Of a stretch of DNA of 53,820 bases, positions 33,222-42,305 are shown piece by piece. The notes beneath the pieces were generated by a model, which was given only the letters and a program-made list of their open reading frames with translations, ran no database searches and had not been told where the DNA came from. The position numbers and the translations under genes were made by a program. Source of the DNA: Prevotellaceae bacterium UBA6417 (GTDB taxonomy: Bacteria > Bacteroidota > Bacteroidia > Bacteroidales > Bacteroidaceae); contig DJPH01000057.1 of assembly GCA_002439755.1 (NCBI GenBank), positions 34,085 to 87,904 on the forward strand, given 5' to 3'. Numbering within the stretch: position 1 is the first letter of the stretch; every line of letters begins with the position of its first letter.

Positions 33222-33770
33222 ATGGACAACCAAATAAAAGAAATTGCAGAACGACTAAGCGGTTTGCGCGATGTGATGCAATTGAGCATTGAAGAATTTG
33301 CACAGGCTTGCGAGATAGACAAGACCGAATATGAACAAGCGGAAAGCGGCACAGGCGACATCTCGCTGTCGATGCTTCAAAAGATAGCACGCAAAAACAA
33401 CATATCGCTTGACGAACTGATGTTTGGGCTCGAGCCGCGCATGACCAAGTTCTTCCTGACACGAAACGGTGCCGGTGTTTCGATAGAGCGGACTGAAGCC
33501 TACAAATACCAGTCGCTGGCATCCGGATTCAAGGGGCGGTTGATGGATCCCTTCTTTGTGACCGTAGCGCCCAACGACAGGCCCATTACGCTCAACAGCC
33601 ATTCGGGACAAGAATTCGACATAGTGGCCAAAGGAACGCTCCTTATAAATATAGACGGAAAAGAACTCATCCTCAAACCGGGCGACACCATCTATTTCAA
33701 TGCCCAATATCCGCATGGAATGAAGGCTCTCGGCGGCGAGCAGGCACAATTCATAGCGATTATAATCTAA
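33222..33770 (+). CDS. XRE-family regulator with cupin domain
   Basis: This 182-residue regulator has an N-terminal helix-turn-helix (about 5-65: LRDVMQLSIEEFAQACEIDKTEYEQAESG). A C-terminal cupin domain (about 110-180) has NSHSGQEFDIVAKGTLLI and KPGDTIYFNAQYPHGM. Cupin-type XRE regulators often sense small metabolites or CoA-linked pathway products. It lies 9 nt before an acyl-CoA synthetase, so it may control that gene and respond to its substrate or product; this is inferred. Confidence 0.92.
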   Translation: MDNQIKEIAERLSGLRDVMQLSIEEFAQACEIDKTEYEQAESGTGDISLSMLQKIARKNNISLDELMFGLEPRMTKFFLTRNGAGVSIERTEAYKYQSLASGFKGRLMDPFFVTVAPNDRPITLNSHSGQEFDIVAKGTLLINIDGKELILKPGDTIYFNAQYPHGMKALGGEQAQFIAIII

Positions 33771-33779
33771 GGAAAAATC

Positions 33780-35471
33780 ATGCTTGAGAAATACTTACGA
33801 CAAACGCACTTTTCATCACAAGAAGATTTCAAGGAAAATCTGCACATCAACGTTCCCGACAACTTCAACTTCGCTTACGACGTGGTCGATGAATGGGCAC
33901 GTATAGAGCCCGACAGAAAAGCACTGTTGTGGACCAATGATGAAAACAAGCACAGGCAGTTCACCTTCGCCGAGATGAAGCACTATTCAGACCAAACCGC
34001 ATCCTATTTCAGCTCGTTGGGAATAGGGCGCGGAGACATGGTAATGCTCATTCTGAAAAGGCGTTACGAATTTTGGTTCTCCATATTGGCGCTCCACAAG
34101 CTGGGCGCAATATGCATCCCCGCCACACACCTGCTCACAGACAAAGACATCGAATACCGCTGCCAACGCGCATCCATCAAAGCCATCGTATGCGCCGGCG
34201 AAAAGACCATCACCGACCACATAGCAAAAGCCCTGCCCGCATGTCCCACCGTTGAGAAAATCATCAGCGTCGGGCCGCTCATACCTGCAGGATTCGAAGA
34301 TTTCAGCAAAGGCATCGAAAGCGCGCCACCATTCAAGCGGCCTGCCAATGTCAATGGCAACAGCGACCCGTCGCTGCTCTATTTTACCAGCGGCACAACG
34401 GGAGAGCCCAAAATGGTGGTCCACGACTTTACCTATCCCTTGGGGCACATTGTGACCGGCGCCATATGGCACAACCTGCACAAAGGCAGCCTGCATCTCA
34501 CCATAGCCGACACAGGGTGGGGCAAAGCCGTGTGGGGAAAACTCTACGGGCAGTGGTTTGTCGGAGCCAACATCTTCGTCTACGACCATCAGAAGTTCAC
34601 ACCCGCCGACATACTACACAAAATAGAGCAATACCAGGTCACATCACTCTGCGCACCGCCCACCGTATTCCGCTTCCTCATCCATGAAGACCTATCCAAA
34701 TACAATCTGTCATCGCTCGAATACTGCACCATCGCAGGCGAAGCACTGAACCCCTCGGTATTCAACGAATTCAAACGCCTCACAGGCCTCCAGCTGATGG
34801 AAGGCTTCGGCCAGACAGAAACAACGCTCACCATCGGCACCTTTCCGTGGATGAAACCCAAGCCGGGTAGCATGGGCGTACCCAATCCGCAATACGACGT
34901 AGACCTGATCGACGAAAACGGACGCAGCGTAGAAGACGGAGAGCAAGGGCAGGTAGTCATACGCACCGGCAAGGGAAAACCGCTCGGACTGTTCAAAGAA
35001 TACTACCTCGACGACAAACTCACCCGCGAAGCTTGGCACGACGGCATCTACTATACAGGCGACATAGCCTGGCGCGACGAAGACGGCTACTACTGGTACG
35101 TAGGCCGCACCGACGATGTCATCAAAAGTTCGGGCTATCGCATAGGCCCCTTCGAAGTGGAAAGCGCCGTCATGACACACCCGGCCGTTGTCGAATGCGC
35201 CATAACCGGCGTAAAAGATCCCATACGAGGCCAAGTAGTAAAGGCAACCATCGTATTGTCAAACGCCTACAAGGAAAAAGCAGGAGAAGCCCTCGCCAAA
35301 GACATCCAAAACCACGTCAAGCAAGTGACAGCCCCCTACAAATATCCGCGTGTGATAGAATTCGTCGACGAACTGCCTAAAACCATCAGCGGAAAGATAC
35401 GCCGCGTCGATATAAGGGCTAAACAGGAAACCGACGAGCCACAAAAGCCAACAGACAACAAACCCGCTTGA
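33780..35471 (+). CDS. Acyl-CoA synthetase (AMP-forming)
   Basis: This 563-residue adenylate-forming enzyme activates a carboxylic acid as acyl-AMP and then acyl-CoA. Motifs are YFTSGTTGEPK (201-211), GFGQTET, YTGDIAWRDEDGYYWYVGRTDD, and the catalytic lysine in PKTISGKIRR near residue 545. The layout is close to medium-chain acyl-CoA synthetases; chain length cannot be decided. Its stop overlaps or abuts the start of the sugar isomerase gene, so it is co-transcribed with the XRE-cupin regulator and the sugar cassette. Confidence 0.9.
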   Translation: MLEKYLRQTHFSSQEDFKENLHINVPDNFNFAYDVVDEWARIEPDRKALLWTNDENKHRQFTFAEMKHYSDQTASYFSSLGIGRGDMVMLILKRRYEFWFSILALHKLGAICIPATHLLTDKDIEYRCQRASIKAIVCAGEKTITDHIAKALPACPTVEKIISVGPLIPAGFEDFSKGIESAPPFKRPANVNGNSDPSLLYFTSGTTGEPKMVVHDFTYPLGHIVTGAIWHNLHKGSLHLTIADTGWGKAVWGKLYGQWFVGANIFVYDHQKFTPADILHKIEQYQVTSLCAPPTVFRFLIHEDLSKYNLSSLEYCTIAGEALNPSVFNEFKRLTGLQLMEGFGQTETTLTIGTFPWMKPKPGSMGVPNPQYDVDLIDENGRSVEDGEQGQVVIRTGKGKPLGLFKEYYLDDKLTREAWHDGIYYTGDIAWRDEDGYYWYVGRTDDVIKSSGYRIGPFEVESAVMTHPAVVECAITGVKDPIRGQVVKATIVLSNAYKEKAGEALAKDIQNHVKQVTAPYKYPRVIEFVDELPKTISGKIRRVDIRAKQETDEPQKPTDNKPA

Positions 35472-35473
35472 AA

Positions 35474-35914
35474 ATGTACACCACGCCGGAAGGAAAAGTA
35501 AACTGCCAACTGATAAAAGTGCGCCCCATCACCGATGAGCGCGGCTCCCTCTGTTATGTTGAAGCACACAAGGAAATACCGTTTCCCATCCAACGCATAT
35601 TCTGGATCTACGACGTCAAGCCGGGAGCACAGCGCGGCGGACACGCCCACCTGACATGCGCAGAAGCCGTGTTTCCTCTTTGCGGAAGCTTCGACATAGA
35701 TATCGATGACGGCACACACCACCGGACATTCACCCTTACGGCTCCCGATGAAGGCATCATCGTCAATCCCGGCGTGTGGTGTGTCTTGCACGACTTCAGC
35801 CCCGGCACCGTCTGCATGGTCGCCGCATCGAAAGAATACGACCCTGACGGCTATATCAACGATTATAACCGGTTTTTGGAACTAATACATCGAAAACAAA
35901 AGCCGAATGATTGA
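35474..35914 (+). CDS. FdtA/QdtA-type sugar 3,4-ketoisomerase (cupin)
   Basis: This 146-residue cupin enzyme resembles FdtA/QdtA, which isomerise dTDP-4-keto-6-deoxyglucose to the 3-keto sugar. The family pattern is visible: RGSLCYVEAHKEIPFPIQR, a YDVKPGAQRGGHAHLTCAEA core with the HAH metal or catalytic motif, and GSFDIDIDDG. ATG 35474 is preferred; a TTG at 35468 overlaps the synthetase stop. It overlaps the acetyltransferase gene by 8 nt and forms a cassette with the aminotransferase. Confidence 0.85.
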   Translation: MYTTPEGKVNCQLIKVRPITDERGSLCYVEAHKEIPFPIQRIFWIYDVKPGAQRGGHAHLTCAEAVFPLCGSFDIDIDDGTHHRTFTLTAPDEGIIVNPGVWCVLHDFSPGTVCMVAASKEYDPDGYINDYNRFLELIHRKQKPND

Positions 35915-36854
35915 AACTGTCCCGTATACCAGCGATTTCAAGTCAACATGGAATGAATTTGTCAGCACATCGAAAAATGCCACATTCCTGCTTGACCGAA
36001 ATTATATGGACTATCACGCCCAACGCTACAGGGACTGTTCGCTGCTTTTCTTCGACAAGGGAAAACTTGCAGGCCTCCTGCCGGCCAACGTGGGCGAAAA
36101 GACGGTTTTTTCACACGAAGGGCTCACTTACGGAAGCCTGCTGGTTCAAAAAGACACCGGTTATGCCTTGATTCAATCCATGCTCGATGCTGCCACAAGC
36201 CATTACCGCAATCATTTGAAGGCCACCGCTTTCATCTACAAGCCGATACCTGCCATTTATCACCGCTATCCGGCCGAGGAGGACCTATATTGGTTGTTCG
36301 GTCAAGGCGCACGGCTCACGGTGCGTTCGCTCTCGTCGACAATTGATCTGTCGTGCGCACAACCGTTCTCGACACTCCGTAAACGGCATGTGTCGAAAGC
36401 CCGAAAATGCGGCCTCACCGTTGCTGAAGCTACCGACGAGAGCCACTGGAAAGCTTTTTGGAACATATTGACATCCGTTCTGCTCGCGCGCCACGGCTGC
36501 CGGCCCGTACATTCGGCCGATGAAATCCTTTTGCTCAAGCAACGCTTCAATAATATCAGGCTTTTCTGTGTGTTTAAGGACGTTGAAATGCTGGCTGGGT
36601 GCGTTGCCTATCTTACCGACCGCGTCATCCATATACAATACATCGCTGCCAGTGACGAAGGCCGCCTCTATGGTGCTCTCGACTTGCTTTTCCTCACCAT
36701 GCTGAGCCTTCCGGTGTGTGACGGCCGCCGTTATTTCGATTTCGGCATCTCTACCGAGCAGGGCGGAAAGCTTCTCAACCGGGGTCTGCTCTTTCAGAAA
36801 GAGGGATTCGGGGCTCGCGGAATCTGTTACGACCAATATAGACTGAATTTATGA
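35907..36854 (+). CDS. GNAT/FemAB-like acyltransferase of the sugar cassette
   Basis: This 315-residue protein resembles GNAT or FemAB-type acyltransferases in its two-lobe pattern: WNEFVSTSKNATFLLDRNYMDYH at the N-terminus and a later FCVFKDVEMLAGCVAYL and YFDFGISTEQGGKLLNRGL part. Placed between a ketoisomerase and a sugar aminotransferase, it probably N-acylates the amino sugar, the role FdtC fills elsewhere, although it is not of the left-handed beta-helix type. The adjacent acyl-CoA synthetase could supply the acyl donor. It overlaps the next gene by ATGA. Confidence 0.75.
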   Translation: MIETVPYTSDFKSTWNEFVSTSKNATFLLDRNYMDYHAQRYRDCSLLFFDKGKLAGLLPANVGEKTVFSHEGLTYGSLLVQKDTGYALIQSMLDAATSHYRNHLKATAFIYKPIPAIYHRYPAEEDLYWLFGQGARLTVRSLSSTIDLSCAQPFSTLRKRHVSKARKCGLTVAEATDESHWKAFWNILTSVLLARHGCRPVHSADEILLLKQRFNNIRLFCVFKDVEMLAGCVAYLTDRVIHIQYIAASDEGRLYGALDLLFLTMLSLPVCDGRRYFDFGISTEQGGKLLNRGLLFQKEGFGARGICYDQYRLNL

Positions 36855-37972
36855 TGGCCGACATAAAATACCTGGACTTGCAGAAGATCACCGAAGCTTT
36901 CGAGCCCGAACTCAGTAGGGCCATCCATAAAGTGATTCAGTCGGGGTGGTTTCTTTATGGCTCTGAAACGCGACTCTTCGAGCAGGAATTTGCCGACTAT
37001 TGCGGTGTGTCGGGATGTTTGGGCGTTGCCAACGGACTGGATGCTCTTACCCTGATACTCAAAGGATACAAGAATCTCGAAGGATGGGCCGACGGCGACG
37101 AAGTCATCGTTCCCGCATTCACTTTCATCGCTTCGGCCGGTGCCATTGAGCGTGCCGGTCTCCGTTCCGTGTTCTGCGATGTCTCGCCCGACGATTATCT
37201 GCTCGATTCCGACCTGATCGAACCGCTCATAACGCCTCGCACGCGCGCCATTTTGCCTGTTCATCTCTACGGCCGCGTTTGCGATATGCAATCCTTATGC
37301 CGCCTTGCCGACACCTATGGTCTGAAAATCATCGAAGACTGTGCCCAGGCCCACGGTGCATGCTCCGAACAGGGAAAGAGAGCCGGCAGTTCAGGTCATG
37401 CCGCCGCCTTCAGCTTTTATCCGGGCAAGAATCTCGGTGCTTTGGGCGATGGCGGTGCCATTGTGAGCAATGACAAAGAACTTCTTGCCGAGGCACACAC
37501 GATTGCAAACTACGGAATGTCAACCAAATACGTCCATCCGATACACGGCATTAACAGCCGTCTCGACGAGCTGCAAGCCGCAGTGCTGCGTGTCAAGTTG
37601 CGTCGTTTGGACGAAGCCAACGCCTGTCGCCGTCAAATTGCCCGTTCCTACGACGAGGGCATCAATAACCCTTTTATTCGCCTTCCCTATGCCGAAGCCC
37701 TCGGAGAGCGGAAAAGCGTCTATCATATCTATCCCGTTTTCTGCCGGGAGCGCGACAGGCTGCAAGGCTATCTGGAGCAGCATGGCATCCACACCCAGAT
37801 TCACTATCCCATTCCCGTCCACAAGCAGGAAGCCTACCGACAGTGGAGCCGGCGTTGCTTTCCCGCAGCCGAACATCTGGCAGAGACAGAGCTGAGCCTG
37901 CCGCTCAATCCCTCATTAACACAAAAAGAAGTTGATTACATTATAGACAAACTAAACCATTTCAAATGCTAA
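36851..37972 (+). CDS. DegT/DnrJ/EryC1 sugar aminotransferase (FdtB-like)
   Basis: This 373-residue PLP enzyme transfers an amino group to a keto-sugar nucleotide. PLP-binding features are NGLDALTL (61-68), PAFTFIASAGA, EDCAQAHGA (162-170) and the Schiff-base Lys193 in FSFYPGKNLGALGDGGA. The FdtB/QdtB group fits because the gene lies beside an FdtA-type isomerase, giving a 3-amino-3,6-dideoxyhexose. It starts at the first of two adjacent ATGs, inside the preceding stop codon. Confidence 0.9.
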   Translation: MMADIKYLDLQKITEAFEPELSRAIHKVIQSGWFLYGSETRLFEQEFADYCGVSGCLGVANGLDALTLILKGYKNLEGWADGDEVIVPAFTFIASAGAIERAGLRSVFCDVSPDDYLLDSDLIEPLITPRTRAILPVHLYGRVCDMQSLCRLADTYGLKIIEDCAQAHGACSEQGKRAGSSGHAAAFSFYPGKNLGALGDGGAIVSNDKELLAEAHTIANYGMSTKYVHPIHGINSRLDELQAAVLRVKLRRLDEANACRRQIARSYDEGINNPFIRLPYAEALGERKSVYHIYPVFCRERDRLQGYLEQHGIHTQIHYPIPVHKQEAYRQWSRRCFPAAEHLAETELSLPLNPSLTQKEVDYIIDKLNHFKC

Positions 37973-38790
37973 CTCTTGATATACTCATTTGCTCGCTCAA
38001 CACACGCATTGTGAGAGTACCCGACATACTTATGCCGGTAAAGGAAGGCGTCAACTATATCATATCGCTGCAATACACCAAGGATGATTATCTGAAGATG
38101 ATTCCCGAAGTGCTTTTGGAACGCAAAGACGTGAAACTCGTCAAGTTGCCCGGCGAAGGATTGTCAATCAACCGCAACAATGCCTTGTCGTATGCCTCGT
38201 CCGACCTTGTTTATGTCATCGATGACGACACCCATTTGCTGCCTCAAACCGTTGATGTCATCCAAGAAACCTTTGAAAAAAATCCTGACGTCGACATTGC
38301 TGTTTTCAAGACGCAGAGCTATGCCGGAAAAGACGTTCACGAGTACGAGCAAAAGGAGCGCGACCTTACAACCTTCCGCGACATTCATTTTGTACTTACC
38401 ACCGAGGTGGTCTGCCGCCGTTCAAGCATAGCCGGCATCCTCTCGTTTGACCCGCGCTTCGGTTTGGGCTCACCTTTCCTGGCATGCTACGAAGAACAGA
38501 TTTGGCTGGCCGATGCCCACAGGCACGGCATGAAGATAAGATACTTTCCAAAAGCCATCAATCAGACTTCGGCCATATTTCTGCCGCGCTTGATTTATGT
38601 CGACAACAATGTGCAGCGCTCGTTCGGCGCCATGCTCTACTATGTCTTTGGTCAGGCGGCATTCTATAAGGCTTTCAAGTTTGCTTTCATCTCGTTTCGC
38701 AAGCGCACGGCCCATTTCTTCTCGTTATACCACCATTTGCTGCAAGGCATTTTCTACCTGCGCAAGGCCGGCGGCCGCCGTCATCCATGA
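37966..38790 (+). CDS. Family 2 glycosyltransferase, tandem copy 1
   Basis: This 274-residue glycosyltransferase has a GT-A fold pattern: an N-terminal strand LDILICSLNTRI, GEGLSINRNNALSYAS and the metal-binding IDDDTHL. A later GLGSPFLACYEEQIWL helix probably holds the catalytic acidic residue. It is clearly related to the next gene, so the pair arose by duplication. It overlaps the aminotransferase gene by 7 nt and the next one by 4. Confidence 0.88.
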   Translation: MLTLDILICSLNTRIVRVPDILMPVKEGVNYIISLQYTKDDYLKMIPEVLLERKDVKLVKLPGEGLSINRNNALSYASSDLVYVIDDDTHLLPQTVDVIQETFEKNPDVDIAVFKTQSYAGKDVHEYEQKERDLTTFRDIHFVLTTEVVCRRSSIAGILSFDPRFGLGSPFLACYEEQIWLADAHRHGMKIRYFPKAINQTSAIFLPRLIYVDNNVQRSFGAMLYYVFGQAAFYKAFKFAFISFRKRTAHFFSLYHHLLQGIFYLRKAGGRRHP

Positions 38791-39578
38791 TTCTTGAAGT
38801 TCTTGTCTGTACATTCAATGATAGGATAGGGCGCGTGTCGGACGTTTTTCTTCCACCCTTGCCCGATGTCCGCTATCTGGTGTCGTTTCAATATTCAGAC
38901 GAGAAGTTCAAAGAGGCTGCCCGTTCGGCCGTTCCTCGTCGTAGCGACATCCGCCTTACCTGCATCAAGGGTCGCGGACTGTCGGCCAATCGCAACAATG
39001 CCATTGCCCATGCCACAGGCGACATTTTGCTGATTGCCGACGATGATGTGAGCTATGAAAAAGACTTTTTCCGGCGCATCATGCAGTGTTTCCAAGCCCA
39101 TCCCGACCTTGACATAGGCTGCTTCCGGGCCGAAACCCCCGACCATCGGCCTTTTCGCCGCTATGCCGACCATTCGTTCGACTATGCCCGGCAGCCGCGC
39201 GGCACATATTTCTGTTCCGTCGAGATAGCCTTCCGCCGCCGTGCCGCTTGTCCGCCTTTCGACGAGCGCTTTGGCCTGGGCGCGCCTTTCCTCGGTGCCG
39301 GCGAAGAAGAAGTGTTTCTTTTGCAGGCCTTCAGACGCGGATTGTCCGTCCGCTATTTTCCACAGGTTGTGGTACGCACCGAAGCCGCCACCACCGGCCG
39401 CCGTTTTTTCACCTCGCCGCCGTTGCAGCGTTCCAAGGGAGCCGTGCTTTGCCTCATCCACGGACCATGGGGAGCATGGCTGCGCTGCCTGAAATTTGCC
39501 TTCTCTCACATTCGCCAATCCAATCCGCTGCGTTCTTTATACGAAATGACGCGCGGCATACTCTATATTTGCCGATGA
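38787..39578 (+). CDS. Family 2 glycosyltransferase, tandem copy 2
   Basis: This is a 263-residue paralogue of the preceding gene. Matching segments are LEVLVCTFNDRIGRVSDV, GRGLSANRNNAIAHATGD, IADDDVSYEKDF and GLGAPFLGAGEEEVFLL. The copies have diverged strongly, so they probably add different sugars. The start and stop both overlap neighbouring genes by ATGA. Confidence 0.88.
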   Translation: MILEVLVCTFNDRIGRVSDVFLPPLPDVRYLVSFQYSDEKFKEAARSAVPRRSDIRLTCIKGRGLSANRNNAIAHATGDILLIADDDVSYEKDFFRRIMQCFQAHPDLDIGCFRAETPDHRPFRRYADHSFDYARQPRGTYFCSVEIAFRRRAACPPFDERFGLGAPFLGAGEEEVFLLQAFRRGLSVRYFPQVVVRTEAATTGRRFFTSPPLQRSKGAVLCLIHGPWGAWLRCLKFAFSHIRQSNPLRSLYEMTRGILYICR

Positions 39579-40501
39579 ACCTTGTAAGTGTCATCATGCC
39601 CTACCGCAATCGTGCCTACAGCCTCGAACGCGCCATGCAAAGCGTCAGAGCGCAGCGCTACAGGCCTTTGCAACTGATTTTGGTCGACAATGGTTCTACC
39701 GACGGTTCACGCGCATTGGCCCTGGCATTCAAGGAAAAATACGAAAGCCCCGATTTTTCCGTCATTTCCACCTGTTGTCCTACCCAAGGGGCATCGTGTG
39801 CACGCAACCGCGGGCTGGAAAAGGCAGAAGGCGCGTATGTCTGCTTTTTCGATTCCGACGACGAAATGTCCGACGACTACATAAGCACCATCGCCCCCAT
39901 AGCCCGGGCACGGAAGCTCGATGCCGTGTTCAGCGCCACCGCCATGGTAATGCCCGACGGCTCTGTCGTGGCGCGCAATTACGGCCGCAGCATGAATCCG
40001 GCCGCACAAATTCTATCGGGCATGCTCTCCACTCAGGGCATTTTCGTGAGCAAAGCCTTTCTGATGCGTATAGGAGGCTGGAACGAGCATTTGCCGTGCT
40101 GGAACGATTGGGAGCTGGGCCTGCGCCTGCTTCTGGCTCACCCTTCGGCCTGTTGGTATGGCAAAAAAGCATTTCATCGCATCTATCAGCATGCCGACAG
40201 CATCACCGGCAACAGCTACAGCCGCAATTGTGACAACATCGTGAAAGCCCTCCGAGCCGCACAAACAGACTTGAACAACAGCCACGACCATGAGGCCCGC
40301 TGCTGCCGCCGTGCCCTGCTTTACAGAAGCGCCATTGTGGCCGCCTTGTGCCGCCGCGAGGGCAATAAAGATTGTGCCCGACGGCTTTTGACGACATTCC
40401 ACAAGCGACTGCCGGCTTTGCCCGCCTTGCTGCTCTATGCCTATACACGCATGGGCGGGAGAGGTGCGTGGCGCATGGCCCTTTTATGGGCACAGATGTA
40501 G
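39575..40501 (+). CDS. Family 2 glycosyltransferase
   Basis: This 308-residue GT2 enzyme of the classic kind has SVIMPYRNRAYSLERAMQSV, DNGSTDGS, GASCARNRGLEKAEG and the metal-binding CFFDSDDEMS. GWNEHLPCWNDWELGLRL carries the likely catalytic acid. The start is ATG 39575; the longer open frame runs back into the previous gene. It is the last gene of the plus-strand cluster, facing the convergent gene that ends at 40532. Confidence 0.9.
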   Translation: MNLVSVIMPYRNRAYSLERAMQSVRAQRYRPLQLILVDNGSTDGSRALALAFKEKYESPDFSVISTCCPTQGASCARNRGLEKAEGAYVCFFDSDDEMSDDYISTIAPIARARKLDAVFSATAMVMPDGSVVARNYGRSMNPAAQILSGMLSTQGIFVSKAFLMRIGGWNEHLPCWNDWELGLRLLLAHPSACWYGKKAFHRIYQHADSITGNSYSRNCDNIVKALRAAQTDLNNSHDHEARCCRRALLYRSAIVAALCRREGNKDCARRLLTTFHKRLPALPALLLYAYTRMGGRGAWRMALLWAQM

Positions 40502-40531
40502 AAAGAAAGGATAGGGGTGAAATTTTACTCC

Positions 40532-41188
40532 TTACGATTTTCGATTGGCTGCCTTAGCGTTGTCATTTGCTGCGTCAGCCTCAGAAACCTGCGGCATCGC
40601 CTCGGGCAGTAAGCCTTCGCGTTGCAACATGTTGCGATAGAAAGCCGCTTTCTTGTCGAGTGCCAGCGGATAGGAACGGCTGCTGCTCGGCATGCGATAC
40701 AGGCGTATGCCGAGGCTTTCCACTTCGGTAAAACTTCCTACAGCAGGCCTTTTTACGTCCAGGGCATCACACAGCTCTTCGGCAGCTTTGCCGCCCGTGG
40801 CAGCCACGACCTTGCAGCGGGGAATGCGCTTGAGCAAGGCTTTTATGTCGGTGCGCCCAACTACTTGCAGGAACTGGTCGGAAGCATTGCCCTTGAGGCG
40901 CTTCACACTCACGGCCGTGTCGAAAAGGGCAATGCCTTTTTCCTTCAGGAAACGCTCGATGTCAGGTTGCCTGAACTTCTTGTTAGCAGCGTCATAAAAA
41001 TAATTTTTATCGCCAAAGAATATTAGGGCGTAGATGCGCCACATATCGTTTTGTACATTGGGATAAAAAAAGTCCATCGACCATCGTTTGCGCGGCGGCG
41101 GAAAGCTGCCGAGCATGAGCAGCCGGCTGTTTTCGGGCAGGAACGGCTGCAAGGGGTGATATTCGAGGTCGTCGGTCGCGGAGGTCAT
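40532..41188 (-). CDS. Uracil-DNA glycosylase superfamily protein
   Basis: This 218-residue protein has the UDG-superfamily opening LLMLGSFPPPRKRW and a following FFYPNVQNDMWRI segment, as in the hypoxanthine/deoxyinosine glycosylase branch (usual form GSFP and YY..PxNxFW). Later motifs are GIALFDTAVS and MPSSSRSYPLALDKK, the latter in the position of the product-binding loop. The exact lesion is not clear. It overlaps the DUF4421 gene by 4 nt and ends the three-gene minus operon. Confidence 0.85.
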   Translation of the reverse strand: MTSATDDLEYHPLQPFLPENSRLLMLGSFPPPRKRWSMDFFYPNVQNDMWRIYALIFFGDKNYFYDAANKKFRQPDIERFLKEKGIALFDTAVSVKRLKGNASDQFLQVVGRTDIKALLKRIPRCKVVAATGGKAAEELCDALDVKRPAVGSFTEVESLGIRLYRMPSSSRSYPLALDKKAAFYRNMLQREGLLPEAMPQVSEADAANDNAKAANRKS

Positions 41189-42297
41189 TTTCTGTACTTC
41201 TTTTTCTTGAGAAAATTGAATCCGGCATAGAAGCTTGCCGTCACCAGCGCATTGCGGATGGAAAACATTGGTTTCTTATAGGTATAGGTATGGCCTACGA
41301 GCGAAATGCCGGCAAAGTAGCGCGAATTGTTCCATACGACGGAAGCGCGCGTAATGAAATCGAAATTGAGGGCATCGAGGTCAAACAGTTTTTCGGAGGC
41401 ATTGAACTTTTCGCCCTTCGAGAAATTATAGCCGAAAGTGGGCGAAAAAGTGAAATTGGCCAGGAAATTCTTGTGAAACACCCAGTTATAACCATATCCC
41501 GCACTTATGCTGTAGTCGCGATAATGCACCGTGCCCACTTTCAGCTCGTCGAGCAGGAGCGGATTGCCCTTTTCGTCATAAAGAAGAGCCGAAGGAAGTT
41601 TGGTATAGTCGAATCTTACATTTTCATGAGTATAGTTGAAACCGAGAATAAAGCCTCCCGTGCTCCGTTTTTGCACGGTAGACTGGCTGTAGGCCGCAGG
41701 ATATGAAAAATGCTTGTTGTTAAACAGGTAATATACATGGAGGTTCATGAAATAGGTGCTCATTCCCGAAAAAGACACGTTGTGTATGTCGTCGGCGGCA
41801 TCGTTGCCGAATCCGCTGGCACTTTTCAAACGATAGTTGTTGGCATCGGCCTCATAATAGTAGTCAATCCCAATGAATTGCGAATAAAGGCTGAGATAGA
41901 TGCTTGAGCGGTCGAACGAAGAGCCTTTGGCACCGATGTTGAACGTATATCCCAGAAACAACAGGCTGAAACCCACATAAGGCCCCATGCGGAAAGGCAT
42001 GTCGGGCGAAAAGCGCAGCTCCTGCTTGTTGCCATCGGCATTGCGGGCACTGAGAGAGTAGTAAGAATATCGTTTTTCGCCCAAAAGCATGGTGCAGGCG
42101 TGGTAGCGGTTGGGGGCTATGTAGTTGGTATCTACTTCGGTGATGGATTGCAGAAAACCGCGCAGGCCTTTCCGCTTGGGCTTCGGTTGCATGTCGGACG
42201 AAAAGAGGCTGTCTGCGGCTACAGGCTCATGGTTTTCGGCCGAAAGGGGAGACACTGCCAACAATAAGCATAAGAAGAGACACGCCCGTTGTAGCAT
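41185..42297 (-). CDS. DUF4421 outer-membrane-like protein
   Basis: This 370-residue protein has a signal peptide (LQRACLFLCLLLAVSPLSAE). The mature chain alternates aromatic and polar residues in the manner of a beta-barrel: PYVGFSLLFLGYTFNIG, YFMNLHVYYLFNN, FILGFNYTHENV and YSISAGYGYNWVF. It fits the Bacteroidota DUF4421 family. ATG 42297 is chosen over an upstream TTG that overlaps the oxidoreductase stop. No function is known. Confidence 0.85.
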   Translation of the reverse strand: MLQRACLFLCLLLAVSPLSAENHEPVAADSLFSSDMQPKPKRKGLRGFLQSITEVDTNYIAPNRYHACTMLLGEKRYSYYSLSARNADGNKQELRFSPDMPFRMGPYVGFSLLFLGYTFNIGAKGSSFDRSSIYLSLYSQFIGIDYYYEADANNYRLKSASGFGNDAADDIHNVSFSGMSTYFMNLHVYYLFNNKHFSYPAAYSQSTVQKRSTGGFILGFNYTHENVRFDYTKLPSALLYDEKGNPLLLDELKVGTVHYRDYSISAGYGYNWVFHKNFLANFTFSPTFGYNFSKGEKFNASEKLFDLDALNFDFITRASVVWNNSRYFAGISLVGHTYTYKKPMFSIRNALVTASFYAGFNFLKKKKYRK

Positions 42298-42305
42298 CTG
42301 ACCGC

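Noticed and set aside
40502..40531. Possible hairpin between the convergent glycosyltransferase and UDG-like genes.
   Set aside because: The stem needs two G-U pairs, has almost no loop and lacks a T-run, so it is not a convincing terminator.
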